Below, piece by piece: positions 52,399-63,851 of a stretch of DNA of 64,000 nucleotides. The notes below the pieces were generated by a model, which worked only from the letters and a program-made list of their open reading frames with translations, was not told the DNA's origin and did no database searches. Source of the stretch: Lithodes maja (taxonomy: Eukaryota; Arthropoda; Malacostraca; Decapoda; Lithodidae); the NCBI GenBank assembly GCA_037953745.1, contig JBAKBP010006576.1:44950-108949 (forward strand), in the 5' to 3' direction. Position 1 is the stretch's first letter; every line of letters begins with the position of its first letter. Both the position numbers and the translations under genes were made by a program.

Positions 52399-54345
52399 TT
52401 TTTTTTTTTTTTTTTTTTTTTAAGAGACAATGAACGGAGGAAGGAAAAACACAGATAAAACAAAAAGGTCCATGTGCCTAAAGGCATCCTCCATTCATAA
52501 AATGTTTGTAACAACTGAATTTAAACTTTTGTAGATTGTAAGTTTGTGGAAATCAACTCGAGGGAAGTGAATTCCAAAGAGTAGTAGTTCTAGGGATAAA
52601 TGAATTTTGATAAGCAGAAGTTCTGCATTGTGGAGGAGAAAGTGTAAATTCATGGGCGCTCTCAGCTGCCCTAGTTCTACGGGGAAAGATGTGGAGAGGC
52701 GGCACAATTGAAGCAAGTTCCTCGGAACAATTGCTGTGAAAATATTTGTAGAATAATGCAAGGGATGCAACGTTTCTTCGTATGGATAATGTAGGAAGGT
52801 CCTGTGTGATTGCAGGGTTATTGATTAATCTAATAGCTTTATTTTGAATTCTGTCCAACTGCCTCAATGCAACCACTCCACTTCCACTCCACAGAGGTGA
52901 ACAGTAATCCATCTGAGAACGCACATGACTTTAATATATTACGGCCAACTGCTCGTCAGTGAAGAATTCTCGAACTCTGTACAGGAGTCCCAGTTTTTTA
53001 GAGGCATTCTTAGCAATGCTTCTAACATAATGTGTCCAGCTCAAGTTAGTAGTTAATGTTACACCGAGAATGTCAATACTAGGGGAAGTGGGAATATTTA
53101 CATCATTAAAAAATATATGGGAGTCAGTGAGATTCTGTCGGTTAGAAAATTGAATGTACTTGGTTTTCTGTGCATTAAAGGAAACTAGATTCTTTTGTCC
53201 CCATTCATTAATTCTAGAAAGGTCCTGGTTCAGAGAAATTGCAGTGTTTACTTTTGAATTTATAAGATCGGGTTGGGTGAAAGAGTTGGTAAATGTGAAG
53301 GAACTGTGGAGCGTTGAGTCATCTGCGTAGGAATGTATTGGATTATGAGTGGTAGATATGAGATCATTGATATGAATGAGGAACAGAGTTGGGGCCAAAA
53401 CTGATCTCTGGGGAACACCAGCATTTATTGAGTGAAATTGAGAATAAAGGCCATCTACCATTACACGTATTTTCCTGTTATGAAGATAAGAAGAAATTAG
53501 TGGAACTAATGATGCAAGGCCGTAGTGTGACATCTTCGACAATAAGGATTGATGCCAGACTCTATCAAATACCTTTGATATATCCAGTGCTATTGTATGT
53601 GTTTCACAATGTTGGTCTGTAGCTTGGTTGATTTGATGCGTAAGAAGGCAAATAATGTCTGCAGTTGATCGACATCGTCTAAAACCATATTGCCTATCAC
53701 TGATTAATTTATTATTCTCAAGATGCTTAATTATGTGATTATTTAATATAATTTCAAAGACTTTACCAAGAGTGGAAGTTATAGCTATTGGTCTGTAGTT
53801 TGATGGATCTGAAGAGGCACCTTTTTTAGGCACTGGATGGATGTTTGCTTCTTTCCAGGGTACTGGGAAGCATGAGGTATGAGTACACAGACGGAAATTT
53901 TTTGCCAATACAGGAGCGAGCACCAAGGAGCAATTCCTAAGTACTATTGGAGGAATTTCATCTGGACCAGGAGCCTTATCTACTGAGAGATTCTGCAAAA
54001 TAGTTTTGACATGTCTGGTGTGGATCTTAAGTGAGGGAATTTCAGGCGAATCAAAATTAAGTACAGGGACATCTTGATTTATTTCATCTAAGGTTGAGTT
54101 GGTGGAGAAAATATCCGCAAGAAGGTTAGCTTTACCTCGTGGGTCACTTACAAGATTACCAGTCGGAGATTTTAATGGTGGAATGGATGAAGCAGTAGTG
54201 AAGTTGGATTTGAATGAGTTAAGAGTAGACCAAAATATTTTGTTATCATTTGGATTATTTAGAAGTTTATTTGCCTGCTTGTGGAGAAAGTTTGATTTAG
54301 TTAGGTTTAATACAGTTTTGGCATGATTTCTGATGTTTCTAAAAT
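52399..54345 (-). mobile_element. Decayed non-LTR retrotransposon with poly(A)
   Basis: The minus-strand unit carries RT and C-terminal sequence and ends in A23 (T run 52399-52421). It is 5'-truncated near 54345, before the endonuclease. It belongs to the Jockey/CR1 group by RT motifs, but the clade is not resolved. It differs from the CR1-like copies. Confidence 0.78.
52495..54345 (-). pseudogene. LINE reverse transcriptase, decayed
   Basis: RT blocks are VDKAPGPDEIPPIVLRN, PVPKKGASSDPSNYRPIAIT, QYGFRRCRSTADI, IALDISKVFDRVWH, AGVPQRSVLAPTLFLIHIND and YADDSTLHSS. Two normally conserved positions are altered: GVPQG is GVPQR, and the Ala of KAFD is Val. The frame stops at TAA (about 52933) between LAVIY and RSQMDYCSPLW, and shifts near 52555 before VDFHKLTIYKSLN. 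It is therefore inactive. Confidence 0.85.
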
Positions 54346-54831
54346 AGCAGATAAATTATTAGAGTACGTAAATCTAATATCAAAATAAATGTAGTTAAAC
54401 TGAATTACTCAAGAGCGAATTCTAGGCATAAACAAGTACAAACACAGTTTTAATAGATATATCGTATCCATTTATAAATGTATCATGTTTGATGATCGGC
54501 CTGATAATGATCAAAAGATAAAAATACAATTAGGTTAATGCAAAACGGTATAACCTACTCTGTATGCATATATTTAATGTTATTAAAATGCATTATTAAT
54601 AGGCGTTCCAAGCTTTATAATCAGCCATTTCTGTGTTCATGACAACATTCATTATGTATGTAAACACCGCTGCTGTACTGCAAATAATAAAAACGTCCTC
54701 TCCTCCACATTGCTTAATTTGCATTGCCAATGAAATTCCAAAACACCGACACTCCAAATCCGTAATTCATATTTCTGCTCATGTTGATCGGGAGGAATGA
54801 CTGTGAAGAGAATATATAATTTAGCTATGCA
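54346..54831. other. Unassigned AT-rich DNA
   Basis: No gene or repeat is recognised. Confidence 0.35.

Positions 54832-54891
<60 letters not shown>
54832..54891. repeat. (TA)n microsatellite
   Basis: About 30 TA units. Confidence 0.95.
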
Positions 54892-54894
<3 letters not shown>

Positions 54895-54954
54895 CGCCAT
54901 GGTCTCATTATTTCAGAGTTGAGATTCTTTCACGCCACCTTTTGAACTTCTTAC

Positions 54955-55317
54955 TAACCCTAATAGTATTTGAGGCTGCATGAAGGTTTACACTTTAGTC
55001 TGGTTACCGTTAGGCGAATTCATGCATCTTTGGAAATATCTCGTGGCATCAAAGAAATGAAAATTTTCTTTATTAACTTTCTAGCTTCCACAATTTCTTC
55101 CCAAACTGAAATCATTGTTTAAGATAGCCGGATTAAACTGATAACACATGCCATAATCTTCATGGGGCGAAGTACAATCTTACACTATATTTTAACGGGA
55201 TAAGAACTAACATTTTATTCCTTTAAACTCCCACAAGTCCGTAATAAACCGTCTAAAGTCGTCTAAGGCAAGCCAGAAAAAAAGTGTGAAAACGTTTTCA
55301 CATACTGAAAGGGTTAA
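54955..55317 (+). mobile_element. MITE family C, decayed compound copy
   Basis: The left region has TAGTCTGGTTACCGTTAGGCG and the right end reads CATACTGAAAGGGTTAA (TTAA 55314-55317), with CGTCTAAGGCAAGCCAG in the right arm. An internal duplication of the arm is likely. The left boundary is uncertain. Confidence 0.5.
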
Positions 55318-55658
55318 GGGATGTGGCCGGGCCTCCTCTTAATGAAAACATATGTAACTACTCTGTCTCGGCATAATAATAAGACCAAGGTTATATAATT
55401 AGCACCATACTTCACTACAAAATCTTCAAAATAACTGAACAATCTTGATGAGAACTTTGCAATTTACGGTCAGTTGATAAGAAAGAGAATATACACCTTC
55501 TCTGCTCCTCAGTGTTGCAAATTTAGCTACTTTCCCGCCAGATCTACAGGTATTTACTTTAATCTAGAGGCAAATGTGTACATCTAGTGCCATGAATTCT
55601 AGCGACATTCTGGAGATTAGAGCCATTTCAGAGGGGTATTCTAGAGATTGTGGCAATA

Positions 55659-55925
55659 TTCTAGCGAATATCGGCGTATATTCTAGCGATTATCGGCGTA
55701 TATTCTAGCGATTATCGGCGTATATTCTAGCAATTATCGGCGTATATTCTAGGAATTATCGGCGTATATTCTAGCGATTATCGGCGAATATTCTAGCGAT
55801 TATCGGCGTATATTCTAGCGATTATCGGCGTATATTCTAGCGATTATCGGCGTATATTCTAGCGATTATCGGCGTATATTCTAGCGATTATCGGCGTATA
55901 TTCTAGCGATTATTGGCGTATATTT
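55659..55925 (+). repeat. 22-bp tandem repeat, about 12 copies
   Basis: The unit is TATTCTAGCGATTATCGGCG plus TA, with few substitutions. Flanking sequence has looser copies of TTCTAGAGATT, suggesting it grew from a local motif. Confidence 0.93.
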
Positions 55926-55989
55926 ATTATCTAGCGGACTTGATTTGGTAACCCTGCTGCTCCTACCCACCTCCTCCCACCACCACCGT

Positions 55990-56360
55990 CGATTCAATTT
56001 TGCTGTTTTAAGACGTTTACCCCCATCCAGGTGTCATAATTTTCCTGGTGAGCGGTAGCGAGCCAGCATATATATATTTTTGTTTTGTTTGTACATTTTT
56101 CGATAGAAAAATTTCTTCGGTGAAGCCGGATTTCTCCATACAATGCTGGCTCGCTATCGCTCACCAGGAAGATATCGACACCTGGATGGGGATAAACGTT
56201 TCAAAACAGTTGGGTGAATGGGGCCGAATGGATACAAGCCAAAGAGAGAGGGAGAGAAAGAGAAAAAAAAACGAGATGGGCTCCCTTAAGAGGGGTGGCG
56301 AATACAAACCAGAGAAAGAGAGAAAAGGAGAGAAAAAAAAAAGCAGGTGACCCCCTCTCA
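55990..56360 (+). mobile_element. Foldback MITE family B copy 3, left-truncated
   Basis: The arms TCCTGGTGAGCGGTAGCGAG and CTCGCTATCGCTCACCAGGA pair around TTTTTCGATAGAAAAATTTC. The right TTAA is at 56286-56289. Positions 56290-56360 carry another right end of the same family (AATACAAACCAGAGAAAGAG, CAGGTGACCCCC), so two insertions or a duplication are present. Confidence 0.7.
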
Positions 56361-56500
56361 ACAAGCAAGCACCCAACTCTCGCTCAGTAACAGACCCAAA
56401 CTCTGTAAAGGAATATAGTCTGAAAGGAGTCTACCGCAATTCCTCCTCCAGACTGTCTGGCCTAGTAACCTCGTCTACACACCATTTTTTTCCCTTTTTT

Positions 56501-56502
<2 letters not shown>

Positions 56503-56538
<36 letters not shown>

Positions 56539-58472
56539 CCTTTATTAAGGTGACAGTTACAAAGTGGTGTACAATCTATCTTATTCTAGTTACATTGTAG
56601 TTTATCTTATTGTACCAGTACCTCCCTACAATCAACCTAGTTGTTCCCCAATTCGTCCCTCCGCCACGACCATTTCAAAGTCCAAGTCTCTCACTCTTGT
56701 CCTCTGTAGCGGGGAGGACCTTGTACCCCTGAGACATAGGAGTGCAGACCTGAGAAGAGAGAAAGAGAGCCGGCATCTCATCCAAGTTATGACTTGGCTT
56801 CTATGCTGGCGCTTTTTCTCCGATATTTGTTCAGCTAATCTGGCATAGAAGACACTTGCAGAAGGTCCCATACCTCCCGACGATGAGAAGACCAGAGGAG
56901 TAAAGCTTCCTTGATCCCTGTTCAAAATTCTTTCTTCATAAGCGCGTTTTTTCTCACTTTCGTTTCTCAAGTATGCCGCCTTGTGTCCTCGCTCACGATA
57001 TGTTTGTGCTCTTGGGTTGAAGATTCTGATGTCGAAAAAAGCCCGTTGTCCCCTCGTCCAAAAACCTCGAGCACTTACGTCCACTCTTGCTTCATTTGAA
57101 GTATTTGCAGTATTGTGGGCCAAGCGCTGTCCGTCCATAGGCAGAAGTTCCGGTTCGATTCTGACATCATGGCACACCTCGTCCAGCATTTGTGCAGTGA
57201 TGTCTCGTACTTCATCATGCCGGATACAGATGAATCCTCCTTTCTTACAAGTCATACAGTGGTCTGAGTTGTTTATTTCACCACATGCACATTTCAGCGG
57301 CAGGTTCGAAACTGGCCACCCATACCTCAAGGCTACGGCATCATTGAATTCTTGTTTATTTAAGCTGAAGCCTTTCTCCTTTATTGGTAATGATGTGAGC
57401 CAATTTGAAGCCCCCGTGTCTTGTGCCATCTCAACTCTCATTTTCAGTTCTTCCCTACATCTGGTCTTAATTTGTTCTAGGCTATGTTTCTGTCTCTCTT
57501 CTCTGCTCTTTGTAATTTCCTGTCTTGCATTTCGTTGTTCCTCTTCGTCCACCTCATCATTTTCATTTTGCTCACGTATTTTTTCTGTCAGAGACGTAGT
57601 AAGTTTAAGGGAATTTTGGTTCTCATGTAGTGCCGCCTCCACTGGGTTTATGATCCCCATACCTCCGAACCTTGGCGGAAGAGCTAATAGATCTCTTAGC
57701 TCTTGCGTGACGCCTTCCATCTCTGTTAGGGCCGGTATGAATGTTCCTCTGATTGCTTCTTCAAGCGGTTGGAGCATCTGTCTAATGCCAGGCACTGTTC
57801 TCATAAGAAAGGTCCATCTGTGCTTAACACCATATGTGAAGGCAGTATATGCAGCATGTGGTTCAGATTTCGCAATGTCTGCCAGGGTTTTCACTTCCTT
57901 TACCCACTCTGCTACCTTTTTTCGCACATAGTCTCTCTTGCATTCTTCTGTGCCTATTACTGCTCCCAAATGGCGTTGACCCTCCTTTGTAATCTTCACT
58001 CCTGTCCCATCAAAAGTCCGCACCGCTTCTTCATACTTGTTTTCTTTCACTATTAGTACTGATTTACTAGCATTCGGATGGTACCCAATGACTTCGCCTA
58101 CCGATTGTACTCTCCGCCACCATTCTTTGAGATCCCCTATTTTTCCTGCACCTGTGAGGTCATCTGCATACGCCACTTGTTTCACTCGGGTTACCTCATG
58201 TTTTATTTTCTGCTGCAGAATTGATAGTGCCAGTGCGTACATTGCCATTGCCACTGGATCTCCTTGCGTTGTTCCTTCATTTGATTTGAGAATTTTCATT
58301 TCTTCCTTCTTTGTGCTTCCAACTATATACAGGTTAGCTGGCTCCTTATAAGTATTTTCTATGTACTTTGCGATGCTCGGGCATTTGATCTTGATGTTGT
58401 GAATAGCTGCCTCCCTATTAATGGTGTTAAAGGCATTTGTTGCATCCACTAGCAGTACCGCTTCACCTCGTC
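56503..58472 (-). mobile_element. Non-LTR retrotransposon fragment with RLE-like C-terminus
   Basis: The minus strand contains a partial RT plus C-terminal domain, a short 3' UTR with AATAAA (56541-56546), two bases, and A36 (T run 56503-56538). The 5' side stops directly in a (CA)n microsatellite at 58473. See the CDS entry for the protein. Confidence 0.75.
56632..58472 (-). CDS. Reverse transcriptase with CCHC/RHD nuclease-like domain, 5'-truncated
   Basis: About 613 codons are open from RRGEAVLLVDATNAFN to a stop at 56632; the N-terminal Cys-Val run upstream is (CA)n and not part of the protein. RT blocks are VDATNAFNTINREAA, EGTTQGDPVAMAMYALA and AYADD. A charged linker follows, then CACGEINNSDHCMTC (zinc knuckle of CxC-H-xxx-C type), RHDEVRD, ARVDVSARGFW and AFFDIRIF. 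Zinc knuckle, RHD, then acidic residues followed by DIR is the order seen in the restriction-like endonuclease of R2/R4-type LINEs. That match is by motif order only. I recall similar proteins from cnidarians and other invertebrates. No stop or frameshift is seen. Confidence 0.75.
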
Positions 58473-58492
58473 TACACACACACACCCACACA

Positions 58493-58538
<46 letters not shown>
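58473..58538. repeat. (CA)n microsatellite
   Basis: CA units with CCA interruptions, forming the 5' junction of the RLE-like LINE. Confidence 0.95.
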
Positions 58539-58539
<1 letters not shown>

Positions 58540-58602
58540 TCATGAATACTAAAAACTCACATCCAGACATTAGCTTTCACACAATCATACACACATGGAG
58601 AG

Positions 58603-60765
58603 AGTACAAAGGAGTACAAAGGAAATCAAGCAACAACAGATCTAGTGACCCTTCTAGGCTGCTTGTCCTCCAAAACACTGAGGATCAAGTGTCCAAACAG
58701 TGGTTTAGAGTGGGTAAGGGAACATTGGAAAGGGAACTACTGCCCTGCCACTAACGTGGCAGGACTAGGAAGTTAGTAGGGGACATATGGGTTAGTAACT
58801 GAGGGGAGGATAAAATAAAGTTATTCATTTACAAACGCAGTCAGTCGCGGGTTTGATGCGAGATATTTGTCTAGGCGGAATTTAAATGAATCAACGGTGC
58901 TGCAGTCTATAACGTCTCGGGGAAGCCCATTCCACAAGTTGACAACTCGATTGAAGAAGAAATTCTTAGATTCGTGTGAGTTAAAAGATTTACCAATTAT
59001 TTTGCAACCGTTTCCCTGCGTGTAATTAGATTGGTCGATAGTGAAGTACTTACTACAGTTCATATTGTCGATGCCTTTGATGATTTTGAACACTTGAATT
59101 AAGTCACCTCTTAATCTGCGCTGGGTTAAAGGAAATAGATTTAATTCTCTAAGACGCTCTTCGAATGGTTTGTTCTTTAGGCTAGGTATCATTTTGGTAA
59201 CTCTACGTTGAACTCGTTCTAGCTTGTTTATGTCTTCTTGGTAATAAGGGCACCAGCATTGAACGCAGTATTCCAGAAGAGGGCGGACTAAGGAATTGTA
59301 AAGGGTTAGGATTACGTCTTTGGATTTATGCTCAAATGATCTGCCTATAAAGCCAATTATTTTGTTTGCCTTCTTAACAACTTCTGAACATTGTTGACTC
59401 GGTTTTAGGTTACTCGATATTGTTACTCCCAGATCGGTTTCTCTGTTTACATTCTTAAGCTGAGTGCCATTCATCGAATAGTTTGCTTTCTCATTTAGGT
59501 ATCCGATATGTAGTACTTTACATTTATCCGCATTGAAACTCATTTGCCAAATTTGGGCCCAATGTGACAATTTATCTAGATTGTGTTGCATATCGTCAAC
59601 TTGATCTTTTGAGAGTACGCTATTTGCAATTTTTGTATCGTCAGCAAATTTTGAGATTGTACAGGTGAGACCCTCATCTATGTCGTTGATGTAAATTAGA
59701 AAGAGAATTGGTCCTAGTACCGATCCCTGGGGTACCCCGCTACTTACATTGGTCCATTTAGATGCCTTACCGTTTATGACTACTCTTTGCTTTCTGTCGC
59801 TGAGCCAATTTTCTATCCATTTCAACACACCGTCTTGTATTCCATGCGCTTTTAGTTTTAGCAGTAAACGTTTGTGGGGACCTTTGTCAAAGGCCTTTTG
59901 AAAATCAAGGTATATATAATATCTACAGCTTTACTCTCATCATAGAGGTTGAGGATATCGTGGAAGAAGTCTAAGAGGTTTGTTAAACAGGAACGTTTTT
60001 TACGAAAGCCGTGTTGAGTATCTTTAAGTATGTTATTTTCCTCTAAGTGATTTACGAGTCTGTCTCGTATGACCGTTTCTAGCATTTTACATACAACTGA
60101 GGTTAAGCTAATTGGACGATAGTTACTGGGTAGGCATTTGCTGCCTTTTTTGAATATCGGTGTTACGTTGGCTATCTTCCACTGATCAGGCATAGTTCCA
60201 GACTGCAAGGATTTATTGAATAGTAATGTCAGTGGTTTGGAGAGCTCATCCTTAGCTTCCTTTAGAACTCTAGGCGAGATTGTATCAGGTCCAGGCATTT
60301 TATTTACCTTGAGTTTATCTAAACAATTCAATACTTCTCTCTCTGTAACGGTGATATTGCTTAGAACATCTGAATTATCAATCTGAATCGGCGATGGTGT
60401 AGGGATATCACTGAGGTCTTCTGTTGTAAAAACTGATGCAAAGAAGGTATTGAGGGCATTACTCATTTGTACTTCGTCTTTGGTGTATTCTCCATTTTCA
60501 TCGACTAACGGTCCAACAGTTGAAGTAACTACTTTTTTCTTTCTGATATAACTATAGAATTCTTTCGGGTTTGTTTTACTTTGATTCGCAATATGTAACT
60601 CTAGGGTCTTTTTACTTTGCTTAATTAACTTTTTGGCTTTGCGTCGTAGCTCTACAAATTTCACCCGTTCTTCGTCATTTTGTGAGGATTTTAATCTATC
60701 ATTAGCAAATTTTTTAGCAAGCAGGCAGTTTGAAATATCTTTATTCCACCATTTGGGCTTTTTAT

Positions 60766-60770
<5 letters not shown>
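58603..60770 (-). mobile_element. CR1-like LINE, 5'-truncated copy 3
   Basis: The copy matches 3126-5288 closely, including the 3' UTR and two 10-bp terminal units. Homology stops at TTTATTATGG (60770) where a (GA)n microsatellite begins. Its 3' end lies only about 65 bp from the (CA)n next to the RLE-like LINE. Confidence 0.88.
58821..60770 (-). pseudogene. CR1-like ORF2 fragment, one frameshift
   Basis: The frame is open from the linker (VKFVELRRKAKKLIKQ) through RT to the C-terminal AFVNE, except for a 2-bp TA insertion near 59915 in the IIYLDFQKAF block. The catalytic FADDTKIANS and GVPQGSVLGP remain. The endonuclease is missing. Confidence 0.88.
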
Positions 60771-60852
<82 letters not shown>

Positions 60853-60891
60853 ATAACGTACATTAACATGTGTGTGTGTGTGTGTGTGTGT
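60771..60891. repeat. (GA)n and (TG)n microsatellites
   Basis: GA units run to 60849 and TG units from 60869 to 60891. Confidence 0.95.
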
Positions 60892-61257
60892 ATGGGTGTG
60901 TTGTGGTTAGTGAGAAGTGTATTTTATTGTCGGACAATTGTCGCCTATTTTAGTCTATGATATGAGCTTGGATTCATTTACATGTTTCAAATGGCTGTAT
61001 CTCATTATTGGTACATAATAGGATATTGGTTATTTAGGTGTATTTGCTTTTTGCGCTTTGTATATTATGCTCTGTAATTTTGATGGTGTCGTTTTCAAAC
61101 ACCCTGTATACACCCAAGATACAGACATACACGTGTACCCATTTAAGCTCCAAATTTTTAATTGCACACACACACACACACACATCAGATATATTCGCAC
61201 ACACACACACGCACGCACGTGCGCGCGAACAAACACTCCCACATACACATTCACACA
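60892..61257. other. Unassigned DNA with (CA)n patches
   Basis: Nothing is recognised apart from CA/CGCA-rich stretches at 61165-61230. Confidence 0.4.
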
Positions 61258-61260
61258 CAG

Positions 61261-61570
61261 CCCGTAGCCTAGTAGGTAGAGCTCTCGTCTCACACACGAG
61301 GGGTCGGGGGTTCAATCCCCGGCCGGGCGGAGACAAATTGGGCTTGTCTCCTTTCATGTGTTAGCCTCAGTTCACCTAGCTGTAAATAGGTACCTGGAAT
61401 AAGTGGACGACGTTGTGACGTCCCATCTGGGGTTGGCAAAAATGGTACAAGGCGAGATGGGTATCATATGGTTCACCTAAGCTGATGGCTACCTAAGCCT
61501 TCGGGCGAGACGGTACCGTCTATAGTGAGAATGGTACCATACAGATCCACCCTAAGCCTTCGTTTCCGAT
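61261..61570 (+). mobile_element. tRNA-Val-like SINE
   Basis: The head has an A box (TAGCCTAGTAGG), an anticodon arm CTCGT-CTCACAC-ACGAG giving anticodon CAC, a B box (GGTTCAATCC), and a partly paired acceptor stem (GCCCG/CGGGC). The body TTCACCTAGCTGTAAATAGG and TACCTGG resembles a SINE core I recall from invertebrates, but the name cannot be verified here. Two acceptor pairs mismatch and a long body follows, so a SINE is more likely than a functional tRNA. Confidence 0.7.
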
Positions 61571-63229
61571 GTCGCCAATTGGCTAAAAATACAGACTACG
61601 CACACATCCACAGCCATTCCAACGATACATATAACACCTACACATATAGGAGGCGGGAAATAACGAGCATGCTCACTCCCGCAATACAACTAGAGTAAGT
61701 ACAACTAGAGTAAGTACATATTATTTGCACACGCACACACATTTGGGCACACTCACCCACACCCATATTCACACGCACACACACACGGGCTCTATAATTT
61801 CCATCCAATCTTACGTTCATACCAATGTATGCACACTGACCGTATTTCCTTACGTTTGTCACATGGATCCATGCAATGATATATATTATATAATTATACC
61901 CTGAAGTCAGTGTTCATTAATTGTATCTAAATATTCTCTTTTTTGCATAAATATATTTGCCAATACTAATGAGCATCAATGCTTTATTAATTTTGCCACT
62001 TAAATAGTTGTTGTTTAACTTTCAACTTTTTAAACATATAATTTTAGATTACTTAGAAAGTGGTAATTTTCTGTTTTCATGCAAACGATAATTTTACAAA
62101 GGTTTATCAAATCTGGTTAGTTAATTGTGATGATGGTCTATGCTTTCGAATGTATTGAAACAAAACTATTAACAAACGTTTGTACTGTGCTTAAAATAAA
62201 ATTCAACTGTGTTTTTAAATCTTTCAATGTAGGCTATTCATGAAAATTACATTTTCAATAAACAATTGCACGGAGAAATGAATAATTCAGCGGAAATAAG
62301 AATATTTTAAATTGTTTGCCAATAATGGTACCTGAGGATGTTTGCACTGCCAGCATGTTATTCGAATTATATTATATTTGTGAGTAGGGATGGACAGATA
62401 AATATTATATTCTGTGTTTAGAGACGAAGTGAAATAAACATGAAATCATACCATCGTGCTCAGAAGTCATGAGGTGCTGAATTAATTACTAGATATAATT
62501 GGTGCTCTCTAATTCGTGTTTGTATTAAAGCCAGGCTAAACCTCCTTCATGATACATTCAATATTAGTTTTAATTTGTTCGTGTTCATTTACACGATACC
62601 ACCTTTAAAAAGAGTTCATTTATTAGTTTTAATAGCACTGGAGTCGATTATCGTTCCTGATTGATGCAAAGTCTCTTATATTGCTTCAAATTACAATGTA
62701 TATAGGATAATTATATGGTGAGAACATCTGTTGTATAACCCAAAGCACTTCAATCCACATATCTAAAGTTATATCAATTTCATATACAAAGTGCTTTGGC
62801 ATAGAATAATATTTTCGTTTTCTCAAAATTCTTATAACAGCACATTGCAAGGCATGAATAGAGCTGTTCCTTAATATGAAGCATGGGCCATTGAATAGTG
62901 AAGCCTATAAATCATAGAGTAACAGATCGAACAACCTCAGCATCTTAATGTCACTGGTGATAATTTCCTCAGTTTACTATAATAAATCTCCATACCCATG
63001 ATCAACATTTGGGCATATTGGTACGGCATATTATTTACAATATATATATATATATATATATTCTACATGATAAACAAATGCAAAACTTAGCAGCAAAATG
63101 GCATCCAAACAAAAAGAAGGTCACTCTCTCTCTCTCTGACTACAGGGTCTCTAGTGACACTCACTAAATCTGTCCTCCTGGGAAGACCCCTCTCAATAAT
63201 GGCACCATTAGACACACCTCCTCGAAGCG
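61571..63229. other. Unassigned AT-rich DNA
   Basis: No gene or repeat is recognised, except CA-rich patches at 61727-61790 and a short (TA)n near 63040-63060. Confidence 0.4.
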
Positions 63230-63614
63230 TTAAGGGGGCCCACCTCGTTCTTTGTTTGTTCTCTCTTTCTCCCATTCTCTCTGGGTTGTATTCATTCGGC
63301 CCCATTCAGCCTACTGTTTTAAGACGTGTATCCCCATCCAGGTGTCGATTTTGTTCCTGGCGAGCAGTAGCGGGCCAGCATATTGTTCACAATGTTTTTT
63401 TTCAGCAAGCTAAATTTGTAAAAAAAATCGATAGACAAATGTCTCCGACGAAGCCGGATTTCTCCATACAATGCTGGCTCGGTATCCTCGCCAAAAATAA
63501 ATCGACACCTGGATGGGGATAAACTTCTTAAAACAGTACGCTGAATGGGGCCGAATGAATACAAGCCAGAGAAAGAGTGAAAAGGAGAGAAGAACAACAG
63601 GTTACCCCCCTTAA
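63230..63614 (+). mobile_element. Foldback MITE family B copy 4
   Basis: TTAA at 63230-63233 and 63611-63614 flank a 385-bp hairpin-forming element. The arms include GTATTCATTCGGCCCCATTC and GAATGGGGCCGAATGAATAC. The centre has ATCGATAGACAAATGTCTCC. It is the most complete single copy of the family. Confidence 0.82.
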
Positions 63615-63735
63615 GCTCTCATGGTTCTTGTCTTTTCTGCAATGTTCATTTCACAACCTTGAGAATGTATTATCTAAACATTTCATTATACTCTGGCTAA
63701 ACATAGGAGGACATTCTACTATCTACGGTATTGCA

Positions 63736-63851
<116 letters not shown>

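Noticed and set aside
61261..61333. Functional tRNA-Val gene
   Set aside because: The acceptor stem has mismatches and the sequence continues into a SINE body.
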